Assembly: GCA_025453995.1 (NCBI GenBank)
Contig: JALOPH010000003.1
Location: forward strand, 1-41,520
Length of the DNA: 41,520 bases
From: Desulfobacterales bacterium
Lineage (GTDB): Bacteria; Desulfobacterota; Desulfobacteria; Desulfobacterales; Desulfosalsimonadaceae
Reading direction: 5' to 3'
This document shows, in pieces, positions 17,401 to 25,474 of the stretch. The position numbers and the translations under genes were made by a program. The notes under the pieces were generated by a model. It saw nothing but the letters and a program-made list of their open reading frames with translations. It was not told the DNA's origin and did not search any database. Position 1 is the stretch's first letter. Every line of letters begins with the position of its first letter.

Positions 17401-18276
17401 ATGCAGGAAATCCTTCAATATTTCTTTTCCGGAATTACCAACGGCGCCATTTACGCCGTTATCGCCATCGGTTTTTCCATGCTTTACAATTCCACGGATC
17501 TCATCAATTTCGCTCATGGCGAATTTGTGATGCTGGGCGCGTTGACCATGGTCACGTTCTCCGGACCGTTTCACCTTCCGCTGTTGCCCGCCTTTATTGC
17601 GACTGTCTGTTGCATCAGTATCGCCGGCCTGCTTTTTGAGCGGCTGGCCATCCGCACGGTAAGGTTTCCGGAGCCCATCGTATTGATTATCATCACGGTG
17701 GGCGCATCCATTTTTTTGCGGGGCATAGGCATGCTTGCATGGGGAAAAGACGCCTATAGCATCCCGCCCTTCTCGACCCATCCGCCTTTGGATATTGCCG
17801 GCGCCAAACTTCTCGCCCAAAGCCTATGGATTCTTTTGATCGTATTGCTTATGGTCGCATGCCTTCATTTCTTCTTCAAAAAAACATTGACCGGCAAAGC
17901 CATGGAAGCCTGCGCTATAGACAAGCGGGCAGCCTGGATCGTGGGGATCCCCTCAAAACTCATGGTCATGCTCGCGTTCGGCCTAAGCACAGGACTGGGA
18001 GCCCTGTCCGGCGTCATCATCTCTCCGATCACCATGTGCAGTTATGATATGGGAACCATGCTCGGGCTCAAAGGATTTTGCGCGGCCATGCTGGGCGGTC
18101 TCGGCAGCCTCTGGGGTTCGCTCATCGGCGGATTCCTGCTGGGCATCCTCGAAGCACTCGGCGTCGGGTTTGTCTCCTCAGGATTAAAAGACGCCACCGC
18201 TTTTTTTCTTCTATTGTTCATCCTTTATGCCAGGCCCGGCGGCATCATCAGCGCGCTGAACGTAAAGCGGTTTTGA
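17401..18276 (+). CDS. livH: Liv-type ABC transporter permease LivH
   Basis: Inner-membrane permease of the branched-chain amino acid family, 291 aa with about eight hydrophobic segments. Motifs GAIYAVIAIGFSMLYNSTDLINFAHGEFVMLGA at the N-terminus and GALSGVIISPITMCSYDMGTMLGLKGFCAAMLGGLGSLWGSLIGG in the second half are the LivH signature and the site facing the ATPase. The ATG at 17401 starts the homology; its ribosome site is weak, which fits reduced expression relative to livJ. LivM starts 2 bases after its stop. Confidence 0.94.
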   Translation: MQEILQYFFSGITNGAIYAVIAIGFSMLYNSTDLINFAHGEFVMLGALTMVTFSGPFHLPLLPAFIATVCCISIAGLLFERLAIRTVRFPEPIVLIIITVGASIFLRGIGMLAWGKDAYSIPPFSTHPPLDIAGAKLLAQSLWILLIVLLMVACLHFFFKKTLTGKAMEACAIDKRAAWIVGIPSKLMVMLAFGLSTGLGALSGVIISPITMCSYDMGTMLGLKGFCAAMLGGLGSLWGSLIGGFLLGILEALGVGFVSSGLKDATAFFLLLFILYARPGGIISALNVKRF

Positions 18277-18278
18277 TC

Positions 18279-19217
18279 ATGCGCGTCCAGATCCTTTATT
18301 CCTTTTTTATTCTGATGGTGGCCCTTGCCGGTCATTTTATTTCAAATGCATATTATCTTCAGGTGCTCACCTTCATCGGGATCAATACGCTTCTTGCGCT
18401 GGGACTGAATATGCTGATGGGGTATGCGGGCCAGATATCCCTGGGGCATGCCGCTTTTTATGGCATCGGCGCTTATGCCACCGCCATTCTGACGGTTCAT
18501 TTCAGCTGGTCGCCCTGGCTGGCGCTTCCTGTCGCCATCGCGGCCGCTGTCATGGTGGCCTACATTGTCGGGGTGCCGACCCTCAAGCTCTCCGGTTATT
18601 ATCTCGGCATGGGAACCCTCGGTTTCGGCATGATCATCAATATCATCTTCCGGGAATGGAGCAGCGTTACAGGCGGCGCGTCCGGTTTTGTGGGCATACC
18701 GGCGCTCTCCTTAGGGCCCGTCTCATTTTCGTCCCGCCAGAATTACCTGTATCTGGTATGGGGATGCGTTCTGCTGTGTATTGTCCTGTGCCGAAGAATT
18801 ATTGATTCTCGCGTCGGCAGAGCCTTGCGCGCCATCCATGACGGGGAGAAGGCCGCCGCCGCCGTAGGCGTTGACACCCAGAAATTAAAACTTCAGGTCT
18901 TTGTTTTAAGCGCGGGGATGAGCGCGCTGGCCGGTTTTTTGTACGCCCATCTCGTCTGTTTCATCAGCCCGGAAACTTTCAGCTTTATCATGTCCATACG
19001 GATGGTCACCATGGTCGTTATCGGCGGCATGGCCAGCATCTGGGGCTCCCTGCTGGGCGCATCCCTGCTCACCTTGCTTCCGGAATGGCTCCATGCGTTT
19101 TCCGAATTCGAAATGGTGGTTTACGGCCTGATTCTCATGATCGTGATGATATTTCTTCCCAAGGGGCTGACCCGGGGAATCCTCGATATTGTTGAAAGGT
19201 CGCGGAGAAGCTTATGA
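18279..19217 (+). CDS. livM: Liv-type ABC transporter permease LivM
   Basis: Second permease of the transporter, 312 aa. Hydrophobic segments run throughout. Family motifs include LNMLMGYAGQISLGHAAFYGIGAYATAIL, VPTLKLSGYYLGMGTLGFG, GRALRAIHDGEKAAAAVGVD (cytoplasmic coupling loop) and MVTMVVIGGMASIWGSLLGA. The ATG at 18279 is chosen because a longer open frame upstream lies inside livH and reads as non-membrane Arg-rich sequence. Its stop overlaps the livG start as ATGA. Confidence 0.94.
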   Translation: MRVQILYSFFILMVALAGHFISNAYYLQVLTFIGINTLLALGLNMLMGYAGQISLGHAAFYGIGAYATAILTVHFSWSPWLALPVAIAAAVMVAYIVGVPTLKLSGYYLGMGTLGFGMIINIIFREWSSVTGGASGFVGIPALSLGPVSFSSRQNYLYLVWGCVLLCIVLCRRIIDSRVGRALRAIHDGEKAAAAVGVDTQKLKLQVFVLSAGMSALAGFLYAHLVCFISPETFSFIMSIRMVTMVVIGGMASIWGSLLGASLLTLLPEWLHAFSEFEMVVYGLILMIVMIFLPKGLTRGILDIVERSRRSL

Positions 19218-19993
19218 ATTCCGATCATCCGCTGCTGATTGTGGAAAATGTCTCCAAAGCGTTTGGCGGCGTCCAGGCTCTTTCGGATGTTTCCTTTCAA
19301 TTATTTCCCGGAACCATTACAGGACTGATCGGACCCAACGGCGCCGGCAAAACGACCCTGTTCAATCTCATCACCGGCATATTCCCCGCCGATACGGGCG
19401 ATATTCTTTTCAAAGGTTCCAGCACACTCAATAATACAGTCCATGAACTGGTTCAATGCGGTATCGCTCGGACCTTTCAGAATGTCGAGCTTTTTGAAAG
19501 CATGACGGCGCTTGAAAACATTCTCGTCGGGCAACATGCCCGCACCCGGTGCGGCATGTGGGGAAGCGTTTTTCGCTTCCCATGGGTGAGGCATGAAGAA
19601 GGCCGGGCGACGAAGATCGCCTTTGAGCTGCTGGATTTTATCGGATTAAAGGAGCATGCTTTACGAAAAAGCGGGGACCTTGCTTTCGGATGGCAGCGGC
19701 TTCTGGAGCTTGCCAGGGCGCTTGCCTCGGGGCCAAGACTTCTGCTCCTGGATGAACCCGCGGCTGGATTGAATATGGTTGAAACGATGCAGCTCGGCGA
19801 TTTGATCCGTAAAGTCCGGGATCAGGGAATTACGATTCTCCTGGTTGAACATGACATGAGTCTTACCATGGAGATATCCGACGCCATCGTCGTTCTGGAT
19901 CAGGGAAAAAAAATCGCCCAGGGATCGCCGCGATCCATTCAAGAGGATGAAGCGGTGATGAGGGCTTATTTGGGGACCTCTCCCCAGAAATAA
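19214..19993 (+). CDS. livG: Liv-type ABC transporter ATPase LivG
   Basis: Cytoplasmic ATPase, 259 aa. Walker A is GPNGAGKTT (40-48) and Walker B reads LLLLDEPAAGLN. The C-terminal half has the GITILLVEHDMSLTMEISDAIVVLDQG switch-histidine segment. The signature helix is LAFGWQRLLELARAL in place of the usual LSYGQQ form, a modest departure at the glutamine/glycine end. The SMTALENILVGQH region is as in other LivG. It overlaps livM by four bases and is 16 bases before livF. Confidence 0.94.
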   Translation: MNSDHPLLIVENVSKAFGGVQALSDVSFQLFPGTITGLIGPNGAGKTTLFNLITGIFPADTGDILFKGSSTLNNTVHELVQCGIARTFQNVELFESMTALENILVGQHARTRCGMWGSVFRFPWVRHEEGRATKIAFELLDFIGLKEHALRKSGDLAFGWQRLLELARALASGPRLLLLDEPAAGLNMVETMQLGDLIRKVRDQGITILLVEHDMSLTMEISDAIVVLDQGKKIAQGSPRSIQEDEAVMRAYLGTSPQK

Positions 19994-20009
19994 TTTAAAT
20001 GATACGGTG

Positions 20010-20747
20010 ATGCTGAGAATTCGAAATCTGAAATGTTTTTACGGCCGGATAATGGCGGTAAAGGGAATCAGCCTTTCCGTCGGAAAAGGCCAGATTGTCA
20101 CCCTGATCGGCGCAAATGGCGCCGGCAAAAGCACGCTCCTGGAGGCGGTCTGCGGACTGCTTCCCCGCTGGGAAGGAGAAATTCTCTATGAGGGGGACTC
20201 TTTAAAGGGATTGGATCCTCCCGCCATTGTCAGAAAAGGGGTCAGCCTGGTGCCCGAAGGCCGCATGATATTCCCGCCCATGACCGTTTCAGACAATTTA
20301 ATCCTCGGCGCATATACCATGATTCGCAAAAAAGAGGATGCAGCGGTCAAACAGGATCTGGAACGCGTCATGGAGCTCTTCCCCATACTCAAGGACAGAT
20401 ACCGGCAGCCCGCCGGCACCCTTTCGGGGGGTGAACAGCAGATGCTTGCCATCGGCCGCGCCCTGATGTCCCATCCCCGCCTGCTGCTGCTCGATGAGCC
20501 GTCCATGGGGCTTGCTCCGCTGATTGTTGAAAAAATATTCCAGACCCTCGAAATGCTGAGAAATGAAGGCATGACGATTCTTCTGGTTGAGCAGAATGCC
20601 CGGGCCGCGCTTCAAATAGCCGACCGGGGATACGTATTTGAAACCGGCAGCATTGTACTGCAAGGACCGGCGCCGGATCTTCTTGAAGATCAGGAGGTGA
20701 AGCGCGCCTATCTCGGGAAAGACTATGGAGGATTCTATGACCACTAA
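20010..20747 (+). CDS. livF: Liv-type ABC transporter ATPase LivF
   Basis: Second ATPase of the transporter, 245 aa. Walker A GANGAGKST (34-42), the LivF-typical GVSLVPEGRMIFPPMTVSDNLILGA segment, signature LSGGEQQMLAIGRAL, Walker B LLLLDEPSMGLAP and GMTILLVEQNARAALQIADRGYV are all intact. The ATG at 20010 is preferred to a GTG three bases earlier. Its last 11 bases overlap the start of the PaaK-like gene, whose ribosome site lies within livF, so the two are probably coupled. Confidence 0.94.
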   Translation: MLRIRNLKCFYGRIMAVKGISLSVGKGQIVTLIGANGAGKSTLLEAVCGLLPRWEGEILYEGDSLKGLDPPAIVRKGVSLVPEGRMIFPPMTVSDNLILGAYTMIRKKEDAAVKQDLERVMELFPILKDRYRQPAGTLSGGEQQMLAIGRALMSHPRLLLLDEPSMGLAPLIVEKIFQTLEMLRNEGMTILLVEQNARAALQIADRGYVFETGSIVLQGPAPDLLEDQEVKRAYLGKDYGGFYDH

Positions 20748-21990
20748 AGACAACTATCTGGCTTTAAGCAATGAAGAAAAGAATCAACTCCAGCTGGAGC
20801 GTCTCCAAAGCACCTTAAACAGAGCATACCGCAATGTTCCGTTTCATCGAAACCGTTTCAAGAAAATGGGGATTGATATTTCAGAGATCGGATCGATTCC
20901 CGACATCTTGCGCCTTCCGTTCATGGAACGGAAACACTTCAGCGAAAACTACCCGTATGATCTTTTCGCGGTGCCCCTGAGGGAAATCATAAGAATTCAC
21001 ACGGCGCCTGGGACAATGGAAAATCCTACAGTCAGCGGATATACCGCCCAGGATTTAAAAACCTGGGAGGCCATACTGGCCAGGGCCTTGACCGCTTCTG
21101 GCGTTACCTTTCATGACATTCTCCAGATCGGATTTCATCCTGGCCTGGCAAACTGGGGTCGCGATTATAAAAGAGGCGCCGAAGCCATTGAAGCCGGCGT
21201 CATCCCCAACACCCAGCTCTCCCTTGAAAAAAAGCTCATGGTGCTCAGGGATTATAAGACATCCGTCCTCGTGACAACGCCGTCATCGGCCAAACAGCTG
21301 GCAGCCTATGTCACCCGCCATGAAATAAACATCAACGCCCTGGAACTGAAAACGCTTATCCTTGGCGGAGAGGCCATCGACAATGATGAAAGAAAAAAAC
21401 TGGAAGAAACGCTTCAGGTAAAGATATGGCTTCATTATGGACTCAGCGAAGTGCCGGGTCCGGCCATTGGCTTCGAATGCGCCCGGCATGAAGGCTTGCA
21501 TGTGAATGAAGATCATTTTCTTCCGGAAATCATCGACCCCCATTCAGGAAAAGTATTGCCCGAAGGAGAATCCGGCGAGCTTGTATTGACCACACTGACC
21601 ACCCGCGCGTTTCCCCTGCTCCGCCTTAAAACCGGCGATCGAGCAAAAATTTTCAAAGAAAGATGCGCCTGCGGCATTGAACTGAAACGAATCGAATGGA
21701 CAGGGGAGCGGACGGATGATCTGATTAACATTGACGGGGTGAACGTCAACAGCAGGCAGATTCATTTGCATATTGCGCAGCAATTGGGACTTTCCCAGGG
21801 ATCAGCTCGTTTTTTCGTCTCCGTCCGCGATGAAAAAAAATTTCTGGAAGTCTGGCTCCCGGTGGACGAACGGCTATTTTCAGATGAAATAAAGGTTCTT
21901 GAAAAGATCATCCACAAGGCTGAAGAAAAGCTTTTTGAGAACCTGGGCATTCCGGTGTTGATCCGCCTTAAAGAACAGCAGACGATCTAA
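20737..21990 (+). CDS. Degenerate PaaK-like protein, probable pseudoenzyme
   Basis: 417 aa, colinear with the PaaK at 14306 from end to end (for example RLQSTLNRAYRNVPFHR, HYGLSEVPGPAIGFEC, NEDHFLPEIIDPHSGKVLP), so clearly a paralog. The ATP phosphate-binding loop at 89-98 reads TAPGTMENPT against [10 protein letters not shown]. The hinge [11 protein letters not shown] is INIDGVNVNSRQ. The protein stops about 16 residues before the end of PaaK, removing the catalytic lysine segment [10 protein letters not shown]. The zinc-like Cys/His set persists, so the fold is probably kept. The frame is intact, so this is not a decaying pseudogene. GGAGG lies 5 bases before the ATG at 20737. Likely an acid sensor or PaaK partner (inference). 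Confidence 0.88.
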   Translation: MTTKDNYLALSNEEKNQLQLERLQSTLNRAYRNVPFHRNRFKKMGIDISEIGSIPDILRLPFMERKHFSENYPYDLFAVPLREIIRIHTAPGTMENPTVSGYTAQDLKTWEAILARALTASGVTFHDILQIGFHPGLANWGRDYKRGAEAIEAGVIPNTQLSLEKKLMVLRDYKTSVLVTTPSSAKQLAAYVTRHEININALELKTLILGGEAIDNDERKKLEETLQVKIWLHYGLSEVPGPAIGFECARHEGLHVNEDHFLPEIIDPHSGKVLPEGESGELVLTTLTTRAFPLLRLKTGDRAKIFKERCACGIELKRIEWTGERTDDLINIDGVNVNSRQIHLHIAQQLGLSQGSARFFVSVRDEKKFLEVWLPVDERLFSDEIKVLEKIIHKAEEKLFENLGIPVLIRLKEQQTI

Positions 21991-22032
21991 AGCCTGACAA
22001 TCACGCATGAAGATTTTAAGGCCCGCCGAGCT

Positions 22033-22476
22033 TCATTTCTCGGCAATTTCAAATGAGATGACTGCGCATTCAAGCTGATCCGGCATTTTTACAGGCGCTT
22101 TTCCGCTTTGATCCATCAGATACGCAACGCCTTTGAAGCTGAATTCTTCATCGGCGCCTGCCGGGAGATACCCGATGATATCTTTCTCTTCAGCCGTTTT
22201 CTCAATATCTGAAATAAACCATGCGCCGCTGACAAGAACTTCTCCGCAGGATTTACAATAACCGGTCACCACGACATTTTTGACATCCGCCTCACCCACG
22301 TTTTCAACCTTCCCCCTGGCGTCAACCACCCAGGAAATTTTGGTATCCTGCCGGATGGAAAACTCCTGTTCTGAAACAACCACCCTGCCCTCCTTAGGCT
22401 TTCCGCAGGAATTAAAGAAACAGGCAATGAGCGTCATGCATACGCAAACTGCCATGTGGCGGCCAAAAGATGTCAT
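22033..22476 (-). CDS. CXXC lipoprotein, third gene of a tandem triplet
   Basis: 147 aa. A signal peptide ends FFNSC (Cys24), then KPKEGRVVVSEQEFSIRQD and a beta-rich body with GKVENVGEADVKNVVVTGYC, similar in style to FxLYD/fibronectin-like domains that sense or bind at the cell surface. Cys74-x-x-Cys77 is the only Cys pair of the mature chain apart from the lipid Cys and one near the C-terminus. About 60% of mature positions look the same as in the neighbour at 22585 by eye. A GGAGGGG ribosome site is present. Function unknown. A small hairpin (22025-22030 with 22039-22044) lies over the stop, between convergent genes. Confidence 0.85.
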   Translation of the reverse strand: MTSFGRHMAVCVCMTLIACFFNSCGKPKEGRVVVSEQEFSIRQDTKISWVVDARGKVENVGEADVKNVVVTGYCKSCGEVLVSGAWFISDIEKTAEEKDIIGYLPAGADEEFSFKGVAYLMDQSGKAPVKMPDQLECAVISFEIAEK

Positions 22477-22584
22477 CATTCCCCTCCCTTGATGATAAAA
22501 AATCGATCCAAGACTGCTGTCTGATTGGTCATGAATGGAACATGACCGGCGAAATTTTGAGGGCGACGCCCCGTTTTATTGGCT

Positions 22585-23049
22585 CTATTTATCTACGGTT
22601 TCAAAGGAAACGATTTCACATTCAAGGTTATCGGGCAATTGATCTGGACCTTTACCGGACTGGTCAGGCATAAATGCAACACCGGTAAAACTGAAATCTT
22701 CCTGGGCGCCCGCAGGGAGGTAGCGGATGACATCTTTCTGCTCCGGCGTTTTATCATATTCCGAGACATACCAGCTGCCCATGGTGAAAACTTCCCCGCA
22801 GGATCTGCAATAGCCGGTCACCTCAACGTTCTTGACGTCTGCCCCGCCTACATTCTTGACCTTTCCTTTGGCGTCAATTACCCATGAATTCGGCGCATCC
22901 TGACGGATGGCAAACTCCTGCTCAGAAACAACCACTTTCCCTTCCTTGGGTTTTTCGCAGGCAGCCGTTAGCAAGAGAACGAGAGACAGACAGAAGAAAA
23001 GAAGCCTTTGTTGATGAAAATTTTTTGCAAACTTTTTCATTTTTTTCAC
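22585..23049 (-). CDS. CXXC lipoprotein, second gene of a tandem triplet
   Basis: 154 aa. The signal peptide has basic KKMKKFAKN, a hydrophobic core, and lipobox LTAAC (Cys31). The mature domain opens EKPKEGKVVVSEQEFAIRQD and continues KNVGGADVKNVEVTGYC with Cys81-x-x-Cys84, then YLPAGAQEDFSFTGVAFMPDQSGKGP. It lacks the heme-binding CXXCH histidine (the residue after the second Cys is Gly), so it is not a c-type cytochrome. AGGTGGGG precedes the ATG. It starts 15 bases after the first copy's stop and is followed by a 108-base gap before the third, which has no evident feature. Function unknown. Confidence 0.85.
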   Translation of the reverse strand: MKKMKKFAKNFHQQRLLFFCLSLVLLLTAACEKPKEGKVVVSEQEFAIRQDAPNSWVIDAKGKVKNVGGADVKNVEVTGYCRSCGEVFTMGSWYVSEYDKTPEQKDVIRYLPAGAQEDFSFTGVAFMPDQSGKGPDQLPDNLECEIVSFETVDK

Positions 23050-23064
23050 CCCACCTTTTCTAAA

Positions 23065-23505
23065 TCAATCCACTACTTCAAATGATTCAATGACTACTTC
23101 CATTTTTTCCGGTTTTTCTTTGGGCTCTTCCGCAACAGTATTGTATATGAAGGCGACTCCCCTGAAAGTGAACTCTTCTTCCTGGCCGACCGGAATAAAA
23201 CTGATGACGTCTTTTTGATCCTGGGTTTTATCTTTTCCGGCCCCCATCCATTTACCCGGAATAATGGCATCAATGCATGACGGACATGACCCTGTCACCA
23301 CGACGTTTTTAACATCGACTTCGCCGACATTTCGGACTTTTCCCTTTGCGTCCACCACATATGCATTGGGATTATCCTGGCGGATCAAAAATTCCTGTTC
23401 CGTCACAACCACTTTGCCTTCCTTAGGTTTGCTGCATGAAAAAAAAATCAGAACCGCCATCATTAAAATAGCAGTCAGCGTGACCCGCCGGCCAAAGTTT
23501 TTCAT
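23065..23505 (-). CDS. CXXC lipoprotein, first gene of a tandem triplet
   Basis: 146 aa. Lipobox IFFSC (Cys24), then SKPKEGKVVVTEQEFLIRQD. The CXXC is Cys74-Pro-Ser-Cys77, followed by IDAIIPGKW where the other copies have GEV. The C-terminus is acidic and lysine-rich. It is the most divergent of the three, consistent with the copies having separated before the other two did. GGGAGGG precedes the ATG. The first two genes are tightly spaced, so a shared transcript is likely. A CPxC pair in a surface lipoprotein could bind a metal or be redox active; neither is shown by sequence. Confidence 0.85.
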   Translation of the reverse strand: MKNFGRRVTLTAILMMAVLIFFSCSKPKEGKVVVTEQEFLIRQDNPNAYVVDAKGKVRNVGEVDVKNVVVTGSCPSCIDAIIPGKWMGAGKDKTQDQKDVISFIPVGQEEEFTFRGVAFIYNTVAEEPKEKPEKMEVVIESFEVVD

Positions 23506-23584
23506 ATACCCTCCCTGTTATTTGAATTTCGGATTGAAGCTCGATCTGGTATTTTTTCAGTTTTTTTTACCAAAAAATTCTTCT

Positions 23585-23615
23585 ATAATCAAACTTAATT
23601 ATTGGGGGTTGTCAA
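23585..23615 (-). promoter_or_regulatory. Weak promoter candidate for the lipoprotein triplet
   Basis: On the minus strand TTGACA (23615-23610) is followed by GATTAT (23590-23585) at a 19-base spacing, longer than the ideal 17. It is 80 bases upstream of the first lipoprotein. The rest of 23506-23771 is AT-rich with no further feature seen. Confidence 0.3.
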
Positions 23616-23771
23616 ATTTAAAATTTTTTTACCATTTGATAATATGAAGGATATCTTCTGAATGGCAAAATTTTTTCCTTGCTTAAGCGCTTGGGGTAGG
23701 ATAAATTAACACTAAACTATATTTGACTCAAACCATCGAAATTCATGCGAATCGCTCAGAAAGGGAAGTCA

Positions 23772-24338
23772 ATGAAGAAAAATATGATTGGAATGATGAT
23801 GATCATCGTCTGCCTGATCCTTGCGTCACCGGCATCCGGAGAGAATTTCAGGCTGATTTATGAAGAAGGATTTGAAGCCAAAGCATCCGGCAATCTTCCG
23901 GATGGATGGCAGACAAAAATCAACCGGGGAACAACCGCGGAATTTAATTTTGATGAAACAGAAAAGCACAATGGGAAATCCGCTTATAAAATCTCAGTAA
24001 AGCCGCCGGGCGGGAGCGTCACACTTTACAGGGAAGCCAGTATAAAAAACATCAAGCCCGGGAAAAAATATGAAGTGAGCGTTTGGGTCAAAGCGAAAGA
24101 TCTCGGTTATAGCCCGAACTTCATCGCACCGGCATTCAGATATAACTATTTCCCCGACAGGATCAGTCCTGCTCCCACTCTGGATCTGATGTACATGCTC
24201 AAAGGCGAATCCGGATGGAAAAACCTCACTTATTCGACCACAGCGCCATCCAGCGCGCAGGAGATAACCTTAGACGTCATTCTCACAAAAGGGACTCTCT
24301 GGATCGACGATATACAGATATTTGAGGTCGGAAATTAA
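23772..24338 (+). CDS. Secreted carbohydrate-binding-like (CBM4/9-type) protein
   Basis: 188 aa. A signal peptide (KKNMIGMMMIIVCLILASPASG) precedes a single jelly-roll-like domain. The domain opens with YEEGFEAKASGNLPDGW, then HNGKSAYKISVKPPGG, GKKYEVSVWVKAKDLG and a final TLWIDDIQIFEVGN, the pattern of the CBM4/9 beta-sandwich. No catalytic domain is attached. It may be secreted or periplasmic, binding sugar polymers; the ligand is unknown. The ATG at 23772 is chosen for AGGGAAG just upstream; an ATG at 23745 lacks a signal. It is convergent with the phosphatase gene and ends in a strong terminator. Confidence 0.75.
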   Translation: MKKNMIGMMMIIVCLILASPASGENFRLIYEEGFEAKASGNLPDGWQTKINRGTTAEFNFDETEKHNGKSAYKISVKPPGGSVTLYREASIKNIKPGKKYEVSVWVKAKDLGYSPNFIAPAFRYNYFPDRISPAPTLDLMYMLKGESGWKNLTYSTTAPSSAQEITLDVILTKGTLWIDDIQIFEVGN

Positions 24339-24358
24339 TTTTTCCGATGATTCATCAA

Positions 24359-24399
24359 AAGTCTTTCTATGTTTTTTTAAAGCATAGGAAGGCTTTTTT
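24359..24399 (+). terminator. Terminator between convergent genes
   Basis: A 13-bp stem (24359-24371 with 24383-24395, two or three G-U pairs) with an 11-nt loop is followed by a TTTTTT run. It ends the 23772 gene. The reverse strand could fold similarly but with only a short T-run, so partial termination of the phosphatase is possible. Confidence 0.85.
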
Positions 24400-24422
24400 G
24401 TTTAATCACTTTTTATATTACA

Positions 24423-25424
24423 TCATATAAGCATTTTCTTTTTGAGAGATTCCTGCGTATCCCGGCTGACGCCCGCCTTTGTCGCAAGATAATCGGAAGC
24501 CGAGCCATATTTTTCGCTGATATGATCCAACACCGCGAGAATACAATCCCTGGGGGCGGTTAAATACGGGAAAACAAGGTCCGGATCAACCCCGTAGGAT
24601 GCGATGGAGGCGTATACGGCCGGAAGCAGATCGGCGATGTAAATATTGGAGAGTTGATGATCATCAACCACCGTTTCCTCGGGGACGCCCAACGCCAGCA
24701 AAATAAGGGCAGCGCATGTTCCGGTGCGGTCCTTTCCGCCGGTGCAGTGAAACAGAACCGGGTCTCCGTCTGAAATCGCCACTTGATTGATCACGCTCCC
24801 CCACACATGAGCGAACTGATCAATGTTGTTTACATAGCCGTTTACCATGAAATCCGGTGTCAACCAGGTGGAATCGCCTTTTTTCAATCTTTTGAGCGCT
24901 TCAACAAAGTCAATGGTGCCGTGAGTGACCGCAAGATTCACATGAGACATGCTGCCGTCCGCCGGAAGACGGTCCGGCGAGCTTTCAATTTCCGCCGGGG
25001 TTCTGAAATCAATGATTCGCCTGATACCCATGTTTTTCATCAGTCGGTGATCATGATCGGTGAGCCTTGAAAGCCCGTCGGAACGGAACACTTTTCCCCA
25101 GCGAACACGCCGGCCGTCTTGCGTAAGGTATCCTCCGATATCCCTGAAATTGACCGCCCCTTCAAGATATACACGGCGCTCAGCCGCCATCAGAGAATAA
25201 CCGTTGTCGTCTTCAAGCCGGTAATAGTAGCGGATATGGGGTTCATTTTCTGATATTTCCAGGCATCCGGATGGGCAATCTGTCGCCGGGATTTTTCTCT
25301 CAAGGGCATGGGCACCGTTATAAATTGAAACTGTCGGATTTTTGTGCGCAGGCTCCCAGCAGAGCTTGACGGTATGCCGATCAATCCGCTCCACCTTTGC
25401 GTCAGTGATGTGTGTCTGATTCAT
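24423..25424 (-). CDS. Tyrosine/dual-specificity protein phosphatase (Y_phosphatase3 type)
   Basis: 333 aa. The phosphate-binding loop is HCTGGKDRTG with catalytic Cys227 and Arg233. The upstream block VNFRDIGGYLTQDGRRVRWGKVFRSDGLSRL (about 90-120) and RRIIDFRTPAEIESSPD are typical of the Y_phosphatase3 group (MptpB/PhoI-like enzymes acting on phosphotyrosine or phosphoinositides). An N-terminal extension of about 80 residues contains a beta-rich, fibronectin-like segment before the catalytic domain. No signal peptide is seen in this start. The ATG at 25424 has CAGGAA upstream; the longer frame reaches the acylase stop at 25475. The gene follows the acylase by 50 bases. Substrate unknown. Confidence 0.88.
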   Translation of the reverse strand: MNQTHITDAKVERIDRHTVKLCWEPAHKNPTVSIYNGAHALERKIPATDCPSGCLEISENEPHIRYYYRLEDDNGYSLMAAERRVYLEGAVNFRDIGGYLTQDGRRVRWGKVFRSDGLSRLTDHDHRLMKNMGIRRIIDFRTPAEIESSPDRLPADGSMSHVNLAVTHGTIDFVEALKRLKKGDSTWLTPDFMVNGYVNNIDQFAHVWGSVINQVAISDGDPVLFHCTGGKDRTGTCAALILLALGVPEETVVDDHQLSNIYIADLLPAVYASIASYGVDPDLVFPYLTAPRDCILAVLDHISEKYGSASDYLATKAGVSRDTQESLKKKMLI

Positions 25425-25474
25425 GCTTATTCCTGAAAAGGTGCTTCCTTTTTTAATGATACTGTATAAAACCA

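Noticed and set aside
20737-21990. Second active phenylacetate-CoA ligase
   Set aside because: Phosphate loop, hinge and C-terminal lysine are all altered or absent, so activity is not supported.
22025-22044. GCCGAG/CTCGGC hairpin as a terminator between pseudo-PaaK and lipoprotein genes
   Set aside because: Only 6 bp, overlaps the lipoprotein stop and has no T-run on either strand.
22585-23049. c-type cytochrome for the CXXC lipoproteins
   Set aside because: The residue after the second Cys is Gly or Ile, not His, so heme attachment is not expected.
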